Below the pieces are notes generated by a model. That model was not told the DNA's origin. It did not search any database and saw only the letters and a list, made by a program, of their open reading frames with translations. From Acidimicrobiaceae bacterium (GTDB taxonomy: Bacteria; Actinomycetota; Acidimicrobiia; Acidimicrobiales; UBA8190): 64,000 nucleotides of DNA. Location: assembly GCA_003151475.1 (NCBI GenBank), contig PLXQ01000034.1:183537-247536 (forward strand), written 5' to 3'. The position numbers and the translations under genes were made by a program. Positions 18,394 to 27,028 of this stretch are shown piece after piece. Each line of letters opens with the position of its first letter. The first letter of the stretch is position 1.

Positions 18394-18882
18394 ATGAACC
18401 GGTTACCTGAGTCAGGTCCTGTTCGCGCTGATGGCGAATTCAGCGCGTGGGTTCCTTCTTCGCTCGACTCCTTCGCCCTGCCCGAAGTAGGTGCCCGGTC
18501 AACCGCGTGGGTCGCGGTGGATAGTGGGGAAGTCGATCCAGCGGCCGTCGCCACACGGGATCTGCTTGACGAAGTCATCTCCCATATCCACCGAGCAGGA
18601 TTATTGATCAATTCGTGTAGCGAAGTAGTCAGGCCGGCCCTTGTGGAACAACTGGTGGATGTCACGCGTGAGTTGGACGCGGTGATCTATCAGCTCCAGG
18701 CCGCGGGCCCCGAAGGTCACGACGCAGTGAGGCTGACCGATTTCCCGTCACCTCACATGCATTGGGCGTGGTCAGAGGGTGGACGCCGGTGGATCAATAT
18801 GACATTCAACGAGAATCAGGCGTGGCTCGCCCGTCCTGATCTGGATCCGGTGGCGTTCGCCTCTCATGAGGTGATGTCATGA
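18394..18882 (+). CDS. Hypothetical protein
   Basis: This protein of 162 residues (from the ATG at 18394) was not recognised. It has a polar N terminus, then an amphipathic helical segment about residues 55-110 (TRDLLDEVISHIHRAGL and VEQLVDVTRELDAVIYQL) and a Trp-rich C-terminal part (MHWAWSEGGRRWINMTF). The frame is open upstream from 18286. Its place between the HAD gene and the P-type ATPase relic suggests it belongs to the stress-related cluster. Codon use looks genuine, with GC-rich third positions. No function is proposed. Confidence 0.45.
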   Translation: MNRLPESGPVRADGEFSAWVPSSLDSFALPEVGARSTAWVAVDSGEVDPAAVATRDLLDEVISHIHRAGLLINSCSEVVRPALVEQLVDVTRELDAVIYQLQAAGPEGHDAVRLTDFPSPHMHWAWSEGGRRWINMTFNENQAWLARPDLDPVAFASHEVMS

Positions 18883-19178
18883 GATGGAACTGCCGCCTAA
18901 CCATCCGGGTTGGTGAACTCACTGAAAGAATTGTGTGAGGGCGTCTCAATGTCTGGGCCGGCGGATACTGAACCACGCGGCATCGAGGGAGACAATCCAT
19001 ACCCTCAACGCTCTAACAAGGGTGCGCGCCGTCCTCCGGCGCGGCGCATTTCCAGCCGATTCGATGAGGCGGGCGTCGTCAGATCTTGGAGATCGCCACT
19101 TGTCGGGTCCAGGAGAATCGGCGACGTCGAGCGCCAGCGTCAAGAAGAACGGAGGATCCGGCGCGCGGGTTGTGAGGT
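18883..19178. other. No gene recognised
   Basis: About 300 bases between the hypothetical gene and the P-type ATPase relic. Short plus-strand frames exist, but none shows a domain or a good ribosome binding site. Confidence 0.4.
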
Positions 19179-19740
19179 GTGGATGATCGCGCTGCGGACC
19201 GAGTTGTGACGGCCATCGAGCAAGATGAGCAGCCGCTGGACGAGTCGGTCGATGTCCCTCAGGAGTTGCTCGAGACACTGTTCCAACATCTGCGATCGTC
19301 GGCGGAGGGTCTCACGGAGCGTGAAGCGGCGCGGCGGTTGGTGGTCTGCGGCCCTAACCAGCTCACCTCTCGAGGCGGCCGCCGATGGCCCGGCGAGCTG
19401 GTCGCACAGTTCACTCATCTGCTGGCGCTCCTCTTAGGCGCCGCCGCCGTCTTGGCGGCGGTCAGTAGTTCTCCGATTCTCGGGGCAGCGATCGTGGGAG
19501 TGATCGTGCTCAACGCTGTCTTTGCATTCCTCCAGGAGCTGCACGCTGCACGCCGTGGAGGCAGTGGCCGCCTATCTACCTTCGAGCGCATCAGTGCTGC
19601 GTGACGGGTCCCGCCAAGAAGTGGACGCCCTAACCCTCGTACCCGGCGACGTGCTGCTGCTGGAGGAAGGGGACCGAATCAGCGCGGACGGGCGTCTGAT
19701 CACCGCAGGTGAGGGCCGATCGCCGTTGATCGCGCAATCG
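19179..19740 (+). pseudogene. P-type cation ATPase, N-terminal remnant (frameshifted, truncated)
   Basis: The frame from GTG 19179 encodes a Cation_ATPase_N domain ([19 protein letters not shown]) and the first membrane helices up to [13 protein letters not shown]. Homology then continues in another frame: [20 protein letters not shown], then DALTLVPGDVLLLEEGDRIS, the start of the actuator domain. A short deletion near 19552-19556 (CGC-CGT where CGC-GCC-GT would be expected) explains the switch. The sequence degenerates after GRLITAG and the whole catalytic part (DKTGT) is missing. It ends against the 3' end of the nitroreductase relic. A CtpF-like pump, typical of hypoxia clusters, is a plausible ancestor. 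Confidence 0.8.
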
Positions 19741-19741
19741 G

Positions 19742-20364
19742 TCAGGCCCACGTGATGACGTCGGAATGGTCCAGGCGCGGCAGCCGGTCGAACCAGGCGT
19801 TCTCGCCGGGATGGCTGATATTGACAACCAGGATCGACTTCCACCGTCCATCGGGGAAGAAGTCGGCGTCCAAGCTGCCGGCGTCGAAGCCACCCATCGG
19901 TCCGGCCGCCAGTCCGTGGGCGCGTACCGCTAGGACGAGTAGCCGGCCTGCATGGCGGCGCTGAACTGGCCCGTGCTGGAGCGCATTTCGTCGTTGGCGG
20001 CGAAGACGTCGCGGAGCTCCGGCTTGAAGGGCAGAACCGTGGGGATGTGCTCATGGAACTGCGTGTCGAGGGCCAGAACAGCGACCGCCGGGGCGGAGGC
20101 TGTCTTGTCTCGATTTCCTTCGCTCATGTGCCCGACGAGCCGCTTGCGTCCTTCATCGGTGCGGACGTAGAGGACCCGGAGGGGCTGGGTATTAGCGGCG
20201 CTCGGACCCCACTTGGCCAGCTCCCACACGTCGGCGAGTTCTTCGTCGCTGACGGGCGTGGGAGCGAAGCCGTTGGCCGTGCGGGCGTCGGTAAAGAGCA
20301 ACGCCCGGCCGGCGTCATCGAGCCGGTCCAGGACGAGCGCGGAGGAGGTGTCGGTCATGGTCAT
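19742..20364 (-). pseudogene. RutE-like nitroreductase (frameshifted)
   Basis: The 5' part (20364 to about 19935) encodes LLFTDARTANGFAPTPVSDE, WELAKWGPSAANTQPLRV and TASAPAVAVLALDTQFHEHIP, typical of the malonic-semialdehyde-reductase/RutE branch of FMN nitroreductases. After QAGY near 19932 the frame meets a stop. Homology resumes one frame over as LVLAVRAHGLAAGPMGGFD and ISHPGENAWFDRLPRL, ending at a TGA at 19744-19742. Adding one C would restore a protein of about 207 residues, the family length. It is either a recent pseudogene or a sequencing error. It diverges from an HxlR regulator. Confidence 0.85.
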
Positions 20365-20394
20365 TGGGCTTCGGTCTCCTGGGGTGCTTCGGAA

Positions 20395-20428
20395 ATGCTA
20401 GTGACATCTACTAACGTAGCCGTAGCAT
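20395..20428. promoter_or_regulatory. Nested inverted repeats, candidate HxlR operator
   Basis: In the divergent promoter region, ATGCTA (20395-20400) is mirrored by TAGCAT (20423-20428). Between them CTAC (20408-20411) is mirrored by GTAG (20416-20419) around TAAC. Nested dyads like this midway between an HxlR regulator and its divergent target are the usual place for the operator. Confidence 0.5.
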
Positions 20429-20481
20429 CTTCTATTCCAGAAGCCCCGCTGGATTTATGAGCACCTCGCTATAATGTGGTG

Positions 20482-20820
20482 ATGGAGGCGACGACAGCGG
20501 TGGGGCACGAACCGCGTACTTGTGACGCCGCCCTGGCGCGCGCCTTCGGCTTCCTCGGGAAACGGTGGAATGGAGTCCTGCTCGGCACGCTCGTACGGGG
20601 GTCCGCCGGTTTCGCCGAGTTGAAACGCGCCGTCAAGGGAATCAGCGATTCCGTTCTGTCCGAGCGACTGAGCGAACTGGCTGCGGCCGGGCTCGTACGG
20701 CGCACCGTTGAGGAAGGTCCGCCGGTCGCTGTGACCTATCACGTGACGGAGGCGGGCCAGGCACTGATGCCGGCGCTCGAGGCCCTGACCACGTGGGCTG
20801 AGCACAACCTGCCCACCTGA
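20482..20820 (+). CDS. HxlR-family transcriptional regulator
   Basis: This 112-residue winged-helix regulator has family signatures CDAALARAFGFLGKRWNGVLLGTL, then FAELKRAVKGISDSVLSERLSEL (the recognition helix region) and GLVRRTVEEGPPVAVTYHVTEAG (the wing), ending in a helix with a Trp. HxlR proteins respond to quinones, aldehydes or redox signals and often control a divergent oxidoreductase, here the RutE-like nitroreductase. The start could be the ATG at 20482 or GTGs at 20479 or 20476; the ATG keeps the family N terminus. Confidence 0.9.
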   Translation: MEATTAVGHEPRTCDAALARAFGFLGKRWNGVLLGTLVRGSAGFAELKRAVKGISDSVLSERLSELAAAGLVRRTVEEGPPVAVTYHVTEAGQALMPALEALTTWAEHNLPT

Positions 20821-20863
20821 CCGGCGCAGCGCCCGGGCCCCGCAGTGCCCTAGCTCGAGAAGG

Positions 20864-22258
20864 TCAACGGGGATAGCCCTTCTCCGACGGCGTCTCGATG
20901 AGACCCTGCGTCGCGCCGCTGGTGTCCCTGTACCACCCCACTGCCACGCAGGTTCCGGGCGTGGGGCAGGTCATGTCGTTGAAAGAGGCGACAGGATTCG
21001 CTCCCTCGGCGTTGGTCGGCAGTGGCGCCCGGGACGTCGTCCAGGTTCCTCCCGACAGCGTCTCGACGAGCCCATGCAGGATGGTGCCGCTCGTATCGAG
21101 GTAGCTCCCGACCGCGATGCACGATGCCGCGGTCACGCACGTGAGGGCATCGTGATGCGCGTCAACGCCCGCCGGCAGCGTCAGCTTCGCCGGTCTCCAG
21201 ATGCTCCCCGACAGTGCATCGATGAGGCCGTCATGGTCGCGTTTCGCATTTGTGTACGCCCCGACGGCAATGCAGGAGCCAACGGCTGGGCAGGTGACAG
21301 CGTCGAGGACGGGGGACCGGTTCGTTGCCGCGTTTGCCGGGAGCGGCGCTTGTCGCCCCGTCCATGTTCCTCTCGAGAGCGTCTCGATGAGGCCGTGGAG
21401 CTGTCCCCGGAGACCATAGACACTTCCGACGGCCACACAGGATCCTGCCGACGGGCAGGTGACGGCGAAGACGGCGGCACGCGCTACCTCCGTGGGAATC
21501 CATGTTCCGTGGGCCAGGGTCTCGATCAGTCCTGGGATGTTCCCGCCGGTGTCGTTGTACGACCCCACGGTGACACAGGCGCCAACCGCCGGGCAGGTCA
21601 CGGTTTGTAGGAACACATCGGGTGCGGAGTTCGCATTGGGCGGCGGCCGCGGTTGTAGGGCAGTCCAGTGGCCCCCCGAGAACGTCTCTATGAGGCCCAG
21701 CGCCGCCGGTCGCGGATCGAAGTAACTGCCGACAGCCACACACGAACGGACAGAGGGGCAGGCGACGGCGGTGAGCGACGCGGCCGAGCCTAGGGTGACG
21801 TTCGCCGGAAGCGGCGCTTGGAGAGGCGTCCACTTTCCTCCCGCCAGAGTTTCCAAGAGGCCGTGTGGGTCACCGCTGACGCTCGTGTACCACCCCACGG
21901 CCACACAGAAACCCGTACCCCGACAGGCGACGCCGCTCAGGTACGAGTCACCCGGGTTCTGCGGAGATGCGTTGGGCGGTAGCGGTGCCAGTGCGGCGGC
22001 CCAGGTGCCGCGTGAAAAGGTGGCCAGGAGACCGTGGAGGTGACCTCCCATCTCGTCGTACGACCCCACGGCCACGCAGGAGCCCGCGCTCGGGCAGGTG
22101 ACGGCCACGACGGCGGCATGGGGCACCTCGACGGGAATCCATGTCGGCGCGTGCCGAGTCGGGGAGAGTACGGGAACGACGCCCGTACCGACCAGCACTT
22201 GTGCCAGGAAGACGGCGGCCTTCACGCCAGCACCCGGAATCTTCAGAGAGCCAAGCAT
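20864..22258 (-). CDS. Secreted eight-repeat protein with paired cysteines
   Basis: This 464-residue protein has a hydrophobic N-terminal signal segment (about residues 12-28) followed by eight repeats of roughly 50-56 residues. Each repeat has a core of the form TCPSAGSCVAVGSY, a Gly-rich turn, GLIETLSGGTW and a Pro-rich spacer. The two cysteines are five residues apart and probably form a disulfide in every repeat. Repeats of this sort with a strand-turn-strand pattern suggest a beta-propeller of seven or eight blades, which is inference. Similar repeats are widespread in Acidimicrobiia-like genomes as extracellular proteins of unknown function. The eighth copy ends shortly before the C terminus. 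Confidence 0.72.
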   Translation of the reverse strand: MLGSLKIPGAGVKAAVFLAQVLVGTGVVPVLSPTRHAPTWIPVEVPHAAVVAVTCPSAGSCVAVGSYDEMGGHLHGLLATFSRGTWAAALAPLPPNASPQNPGDSYLSGVACRGTGFCVAVGWYTSVSGDPHGLLETLAGGKWTPLQAPLPANVTLGSAASLTAVACPSVRSCVAVGSYFDPRPAALGLIETFSGGHWTALQPRPPPNANSAPDVFLQTVTCPAVGACVTVGSYNDTGGNIPGLIETLAHGTWIPTEVARAAVFAVTCPSAGSCVAVGSVYGLRGQLHGLIETLSRGTWTGRQAPLPANAATNRSPVLDAVTCPAVGSCIAVGAYTNAKRDHDGLIDALSGSIWRPAKLTLPAGVDAHHDALTCVTAASCIAVGSYLDTSGTILHGLVETLSGGTWTTSRAPLPTNAEGANPVASFNDMTCPTPGTCVAVGWYRDTSGATQGLIETPSEKGYPR

Positions 22259-22388
22259 CGATTCCCCCAGCCAGAAGGGCTGAGTCGACGGTACCGCACC
22301 CCATACGGTGGTGCCACGGTGATACGTGCCGCCGGCCGGTCGCCGGCCCCGAGGGCCGAAGAATCGGCTGTTTTTCTACCGTGTGCGC

Positions 22389-23861
22389 TCAGGACACCTC
22401 TGCGTCATCGGAGGCGACGCGCAGGCGGCGGAGCTCTGACCGGCGCATCTTTCCGGCATCGTCGCGCAGAGGGGAGCTCACGAACTCGATGGTCCGAGGG
22501 CGCTTGTAGGCGACCAGCCGTTCGGCCGTGAACGCAATCAGTTCGTCGCCACTCACCGCCGAGGCGTCCGCTTCGACGATGGCGTGGACGCGGTTGCCCC
22601 GCTCGTCATCGGGCAGACCGATGACGGCACACGATTGCACCGCCGGGTGCTCGTTCAGAGCCGACTCGATCTCGGCCGGATAGACGTTCGATCCACCCAC
22701 CAGAATCATGTCCTGGGCCCGGTCGCCCAGGTACAGATAGCCGTCCTCATCGAGCCGACCCATGTCGCCCAGGGACTCCCAGCCGCCCGGTCGCACGCGG
22801 GCTTCGGCTCCGACATAACGGTATGCGGGCGTGGTCCGAGAGGAACGCAGCCACACCTCGCCCTCGTGGCCGGCGGGGAGAACGTTGCCGTCGGGATCGC
22901 AGATCTGCACTTCGCCTCCCGTGGGCCGACCAACCGAACCGCGATGCTCGAGCCATTCGTGGCCGGTGATGACCGTGCGCAGCTGGGCCTCGGTCCCGGC
23001 GTAGAGCTCGTAGATGCGCTCGGGTCCGAGCCATTTGATCCACACCTCCTTGAGCCAAGGAGGACAAGGCTCGGCCAGGTGCCACACGACCCGCAGCGCA
23101 GATAGGTCGTACCCCGTGCGTACCTCGGCAGGGAGATTCCAGATGCGCTTCATCATGGTGGGCACGAGATAGACCACGTCCGCCCGGTGCTCGGCCATCG
23201 CTGCCAGCGTCTGTTCGGCATCGAAGCGGGGCAGGACGACAACGTGGCTCCCATGCAGCAGGGCGAAACATGCCCAGACGATCGGACCGTTGTGGAAGAG
23301 CGGGCCCGGCATCACGAGGCATCCGTCGCGGCTGAACAGTAGAGCGGCCTCTGCAGAGGGATCGATGAGACCAGGGTCGCCTGACACGATCAGTTTGGGA
23401 CGACCCGTCGATCCACCTGAGGTCGGGGCCTTCCACGCCGGGCTGACCACGTCGACCAGATCGACTGGTCCGTCGGGATCGGGAGGTCGGTAACCGATCG
23501 GTAAGCACAGCCGATCGGGCAACACATCTGGATCAACACCGAGGACAACCACCGGATCGGCCAACGAGACCACGGCTTCGAGTTCGCGACGGGGCAGTCG
23601 GGCGCTTACGGGCTGAGGAGTGGCGCCCAATTTCCACAGCGCCACCGTCGCCACGAACCACTCGGTGCTATTGGGTAATGCCAAAGTCACCATGTCGCCG
23701 ACACCGACGCCCAGACGGCGGAACTCATGGGCCAGGAGATCGGACTGCCTGTCGAGTTCAGAGCGGCTGAGGGTGGACTCGCCACAGGTGACCGCGGGCG
23801 CGCCAGGTCGTCGGGCGGAAAGATCCCGGAGCTGAGCGGCGAATGAGATCAGGGAGGCCAC
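22389..23861 (-). CDS. Acyl-CoA synthetase/ligase of the ANL superfamily
   Basis: This 490-residue adenylate-forming enzyme has an ATP-binding loop TSGGSTGRPKLIVSGD near residues 148-163, ELYAGTEAQ near residue 289, YLYLGDRAQDMILVGGSNVYPAE (motifs A7-A8) near residues 377-400, and the catalytic Lys in DDAGKMRRSEL near the C terminus. It should activate a carboxylic acid to an acyl-adenylate and then an acyl-CoA. The look is close to bile-acid or crotonobetaine/carnitine CoA ligases, but the substrate cannot be named. A PPOX/F420-type gene lies 12 bases upstream on the same strand and may be in the same operon. Confidence 0.9.
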   Translation of the reverse strand: MASLISFAAQLRDLSARRPGAPAVTCGESTLSRSELDRQSDLLAHEFRRLGVGVGDMVTLALPNSTEWFVATVALWKLGATPQPVSARLPRRELEAVVSLADPVVVLGVDPDVLPDRLCLPIGYRPPDPDGPVDLVDVVSPAWKAPTSGGSTGRPKLIVSGDPGLIDPSAEAALLFSRDGCLVMPGPLFHNGPIVWACFALLHGSHVVVLPRFDAEQTLAAMAEHRADVVYLVPTMMKRIWNLPAEVRTGYDLSALRVVWHLAEPCPPWLKEVWIKWLGPERIYELYAGTEAQLRTVITGHEWLEHRGSVGRPTGGEVQICDPDGNVLPAGHEGEVWLRSSRTTPAYRYVGAEARVRPGGWESLGDMGRLDEDGYLYLGDRAQDMILVGGSNVYPAEIESALNEHPAVQSCAVIGLPDDERGNRVHAIVEADASAVSGDELIAFTAERLVAYKRPRTIEFVSSPLRDDAGKMRRSELRRLRVASDDAEVS

Positions 23862-23873
23862 GAACCCGGTCGG

Positions 23874-24341
23874 TCAGTCGCCGGCCAACCGGGCCGGAAA
23901 TCCGCCCCGGCTTATCGGTCCCCACCTCTCAGGGACCAATCGGATCAGCACCTTGCCCTGGTCGATCATGGCTTGGCGGTACTCCTCCCAGTCGGAATGC
24001 TCCCCGCTGATCGACCGGAAATATGTCACCAGTCCTTCCAGAGCGTCGGGCAGGTCGACGATCCCTGTCGGTCCCGACACCTGAACCCAGTCACCGGTAA
24101 AGCCGTCCGACAAGACGCAGACCTCGGCCCTCGGGCGCCGGCGCAGGTTGAGGACTTTGGCTCGCTCGGGATAGCTCGCGACCAGAATCGTCCCCTCGGG
24201 ATCGACGCCCATGGTCACCGGTGACATCTGGGGCGTCCCGTCCCGGCGCTCGGTACTCAGGATGGCGTGATGCCGGGGTCGGATGAATGCCAGCAATCCG
24301 GTGCGGTCGACGGGGGTGTCCACGGCGATGGGGCGGGCCAT
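23874..24341 (-). CDS. PPOX-class, probably F420-dependent, oxidoreductase
   Basis: This 155-residue split-barrel protein shows LLAFIRPRHHAILSTERRDGTPQMSPVTMGVD near its N terminus, with GTILVASYPERAKVLNLRRRPRAEVCVL in the middle and an EHSDWEEYRQAMIDQGKVLIRLVPERW tail. This layout is typical of the PPOX class of F420-binding enzymes in actinobacteria. The Met at 24341 is preferred over the frame start at 24374 because it gives the usual short lead before the first strand. It is followed after 12 bases by the ANL ligase. It is divergent from the S53 peptidase. Confidence 0.85.
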   Translation of the reverse strand: MARPIAVDTPVDRTGLLAFIRPRHHAILSTERRDGTPQMSPVTMGVDPEGTILVASYPERAKVLNLRRRPRAEVCVLSDGFTGDWVQVSGPTGIVDLPDALEGLVTYFRSISGEHSDWEEYRQAMIDQGKVLIRLVPERWGPISRGGFPARLAGD

Positions 24342-24517
24342 GGTGCGAAGGTATCGGATCCGGTCCATGCCCACGGCGCTTCACGCGCGTCGGGCCGGAT
24401 GGAGGGGGGACCTGGGGGGTCGTCCGGGTCGAAATGGTCGATTCCTTGATCGTCGTTTGGAGCGCTCTGTTGACAGATCCAACCTGGGACTGGATGCTCG
24501 AAGAGACGAATGTCGGG

Positions 24518-26569
24518 ATGTCCATCGAGAAGAAGAGTGGTCAAATGCGCAGTCACACGGTCCGGCGGGGCCGGATTTACGCCAGCTTGGGAACGGTCGG
24601 TGCCCTGATCGCTGGTCTCGGGATCAGCCAGAATGCGGGGGCGGCAACACATGCCACCACCATGCTGGCGAACAGCCAACCCTCCTTTGTCGCCCATGCA
24701 AAGGACCTGGGTGCGGTGAGTTCTTCGCGGGCCGTGGACTTCGAGATCCTGCTCGGCTTGCCCGATGAGTCCGGCGTGGAGGCCGAGGTGCAGGCGCTGT
24801 CCACTCCCGGCAGCGCGTCATTTCGCAAGTTCCTCACGCCGGCCGAGTTCCAGAGCACCTACTCGCCGTCGCCGTCCGCCGTCAGCGCCGTAGAGACGTG
24901 GGTCCGCGGCGGGGGTCTGAAAGTGAAGTCGGTCGCCCCCAGCCGGCTCTACGTGGAGGTCACGGGAATGATGGGTCGCGCCGAGGCTCTCGTCGGCACC
25001 ACGCTCCACACCTATGGCTACCGGGGCCATGAGCTCGCCGAGCCGGTCAGCAACTACACCATCCCCGCCAATTTGAGCGGCGCTGTGGCGGGGGTCGTGA
25101 ACCTTGACGATGCGGCGTTTCTCCAGAAGCCCGCCTCTTCGACCGGCGACCCGTCAACCGCCGGCTCGCCGGCTGCCACCTCGACGACGGGCAAGCCGGA
25201 CAACACCCTCCCCGGTCCGCCCAAGGGTGTGCACTACGGGATCCAACCGTGCTCGGCCTACTACGGACAAACGCTCGCCACCGACAAGCCCCCCGCCTAT
25301 GGCCAGACCTGGCCGTACACGATCTGTGGCTACAACGCCGATCAGTACGAGAAGGCGTTCGGGCTGTACGACAGCATCCAGGCGGGCAATGACGGCACGG
25401 GCGTCACCGTGGCCATCACCGACGCCTATGCGGCGCCCACCATCCTCTCGGACGCCGACACCTGGTCCACTCAGAATGACGTTGCTCCCTTCAAAGATGG
25501 TCAGTTCACCCAGGTCACTCCGGCTGCCGACGGGTACAACAACGAGAGTCGTTGCGGCCCCCAGGGTTGGTACGGCGAGGAGACCCTTGATGTCGAGGCG
25601 GTCCACGCCATGGCGCCGGGAGCGCACATCGTCTTCGTAGCCGGGAAGAACTGCGGGGGCGGCTTGGACAGCGCCTGGGCGTCGACGATCGACAACCATC
25701 TGGCGTCGGTGGTCACTGACTCATGGGACGACAACACCGAGTCGCTCCCGGCAGGTCAGATCGCCTTTTACCACGAGTACCTGCTGGAAGCGGCCACCAC
25801 AGGTATCACGGTGATGTTCTCCTCCGGTGATGATGGTGACGAGGCGACGACGACCGGCACCAAGCAGGTGGGGTTGCCGGCTTCTGATTCCTACGCCACC
25901 GCCGTCGGCGGCACGAGCACTGAGATCGGCCAGGACGGCAGCATCGTGTTCCAGGAAGGCTGGTCGAACTTCTACTCCAACCTGTCGAGTAAGGGTGTCT
26001 GGACGCCTGCGCCGCCGGGGACGTTCTCGAGCGGATCCGGCGGTGGTACCAGCGTCGTGTATGCCCAGCCCTTCTACCAAGTGGGCGTCGTTCCTTCGAA
26101 GATCTCGAAGTACAACGGACATGCAGCGATGCGGGCGGTACCCGATGTGGCTATGCCGGCCGACCCCAACACGGGCCTGGACATCGGTGAAACCCAGCAA
26201 TTCTCGGACGGCACCTACTACTCCACGTACCGCCTCGGTGGGACGAGCCTGTCGTCACCTCTCTTCGCCGGCGTCGTCGCCGACGCCGTGCAGTTCAACG
26301 GTGCGGCCGTCGGATTCATCAATCCGCTGCTGTACCAGAACATCGACACTTCGGCGATCACCGACGTCCTGCAACTCAGCGGTCGACACGCCACGGTGAG
26401 GACCAACCTGACTAAGCCAGGCGATCCGACGAGTCGCCTGAGCTGGGTGCTGCAGACCATCGGTCTTCACACGACGATCTTTGCCGGCCCCGGATACGAC
26501 GACCAGACGGGCGTAGGCACCCCGAACGGCGTGTTCTTCCTGCAGGCTATGAAATATCAGCCTTCCTGA
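24518..26569 (+). CDS. S53-family (sedolisin/kumamolisin-like) secreted peptidase
   Basis: A preproprotein of 683 residues. A basic N terminus and the hydrophobic segment YASLGTVGALIAGLGI give a signal peptide. A pro-domain follows (EILLGLPDESGVEAEVQALS, FLTPAEFQSTYSPS), then a Ser/Thr/Pro-rich linker, then the catalytic domain. The Glu/Asp pair lies in GEETLDVEAVHAMAPGA near residues 353-370, the oxyanion Asp in VVTDSWDDN, the catalytic Ser in GGTSLSSPLFAG near residue 575, and a Ca-site-like GPGYDDQTGVG at the C terminus. S53 enzymes work outside the cell at acidic pH. The start is uncertain: ATG at 24518 or 24545; neither has a strong ribosome binding site. Confidence 0.92.
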   Translation: MSIEKKSGQMRSHTVRRGRIYASLGTVGALIAGLGISQNAGAATHATTMLANSQPSFVAHAKDLGAVSSSRAVDFEILLGLPDESGVEAEVQALSTPGSASFRKFLTPAEFQSTYSPSPSAVSAVETWVRGGGLKVKSVAPSRLYVEVTGMMGRAEALVGTTLHTYGYRGHELAEPVSNYTIPANLSGAVAGVVNLDDAAFLQKPASSTGDPSTAGSPAATSTTGKPDNTLPGPPKGVHYGIQPCSAYYGQTLATDKPPAYGQTWPYTICGYNADQYEKAFGLYDSIQAGNDGTGVTVAITDAYAAPTILSDADTWSTQNDVAPFKDGQFTQVTPAADGYNNESRCGPQGWYGEETLDVEAVHAMAPGAHIVFVAGKNCGGGLDSAWASTIDNHLASVVTDSWDDNTESLPAGQIAFYHEYLLEAATTGITVMFSSGDDGDEATTTGTKQVGLPASDSYATAVGGTSTEIGQDGSIVFQEGWSNFYSNLSSKGVWTPAPPGTFSSGSGGGTSVVYAQPFYQVGVVPSKISKYNGHAAMRAVPDVAMPADPNTGLDIGETQQFSDGTYYSTYRLGGTSLSSPLFAGVVADAVQFNGAAVGFINPLLYQNIDTSAITDVLQLSGRHATVRTNLTKPGDPTSRLSWVLQTIGLHTTIFAGPGYDDQTGVGTPNGVFFLQAMKYQPS

Positions 26570-26636
26570 CGTCGACGGAGTCTGCCACCTAGAGACGACG
26601 GAGCCTTCAAGAGGTAGCTTGCTTCCAGATAGCCGG

Positions 26637-26933
26637 TCAGTGCAGCGCCGTCGACATCGTCGAGACGGACAACACGGCTCCATGGCCCTCGTAATGGGGG
26701 GTGCTGAACAGCGAGCCGCCGCCCATCTCGATCAGCAGAGGCTTCTCGTCGACATCGCAGAAGACGACCAGAACCTCGGAGTCGTGGACGCCGTAGCGCT
26801 CGTACTCACGATCGCCCCACATCCGGCAGAAGCTCTTGCCCCGGACCTTGAGCGAGGGAGTGCCGTAGGAGGTCGACTCGATGACCTCGGGGAGGTGGGC
26901 GGCCGCCCGCTTGACGTCTTCGAAGAGGGACAT
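26637..26933 (-). CDS. MmcQ/YjbR family protein
   Basis: This 98-residue protein of the MmcQ/YjbR (CyaY-like fold) family has FEDVKRAAAHLPEVIESTSYGTPSLKVRGKSFCRMW at the N terminus and LVVFCDVDEKPLLIE in the centre. The fold resembles a small DNA-binding or ligand-binding domain, and the molecular role in actinobacteria is not established. The Met at 26933 gives the family N terminus; the longer frame to 26987 adds unrelated residues. It converges with the S53 peptidase and diverges from the GlxA-type regulator. Confidence 0.82.
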   Translation of the reverse strand: MSLFEDVKRAAAHLPEVIESTSYGTPSLKVRGKSFCRMWGDREYERYGVHDSEVLVVFCDVDEKPLLIEMGGGSLFSTPHYEGHGAVLSVSTMSTALH

Positions 26934-27028
26934 GGCTGGACCTCGTCGGGCGACTGCTCCGGTCCGATGGCCTAATTTGTGGGTCACGTGTCATTGACGC
27001 TATCGGCGGGGCAATGCACGCTGGACCT

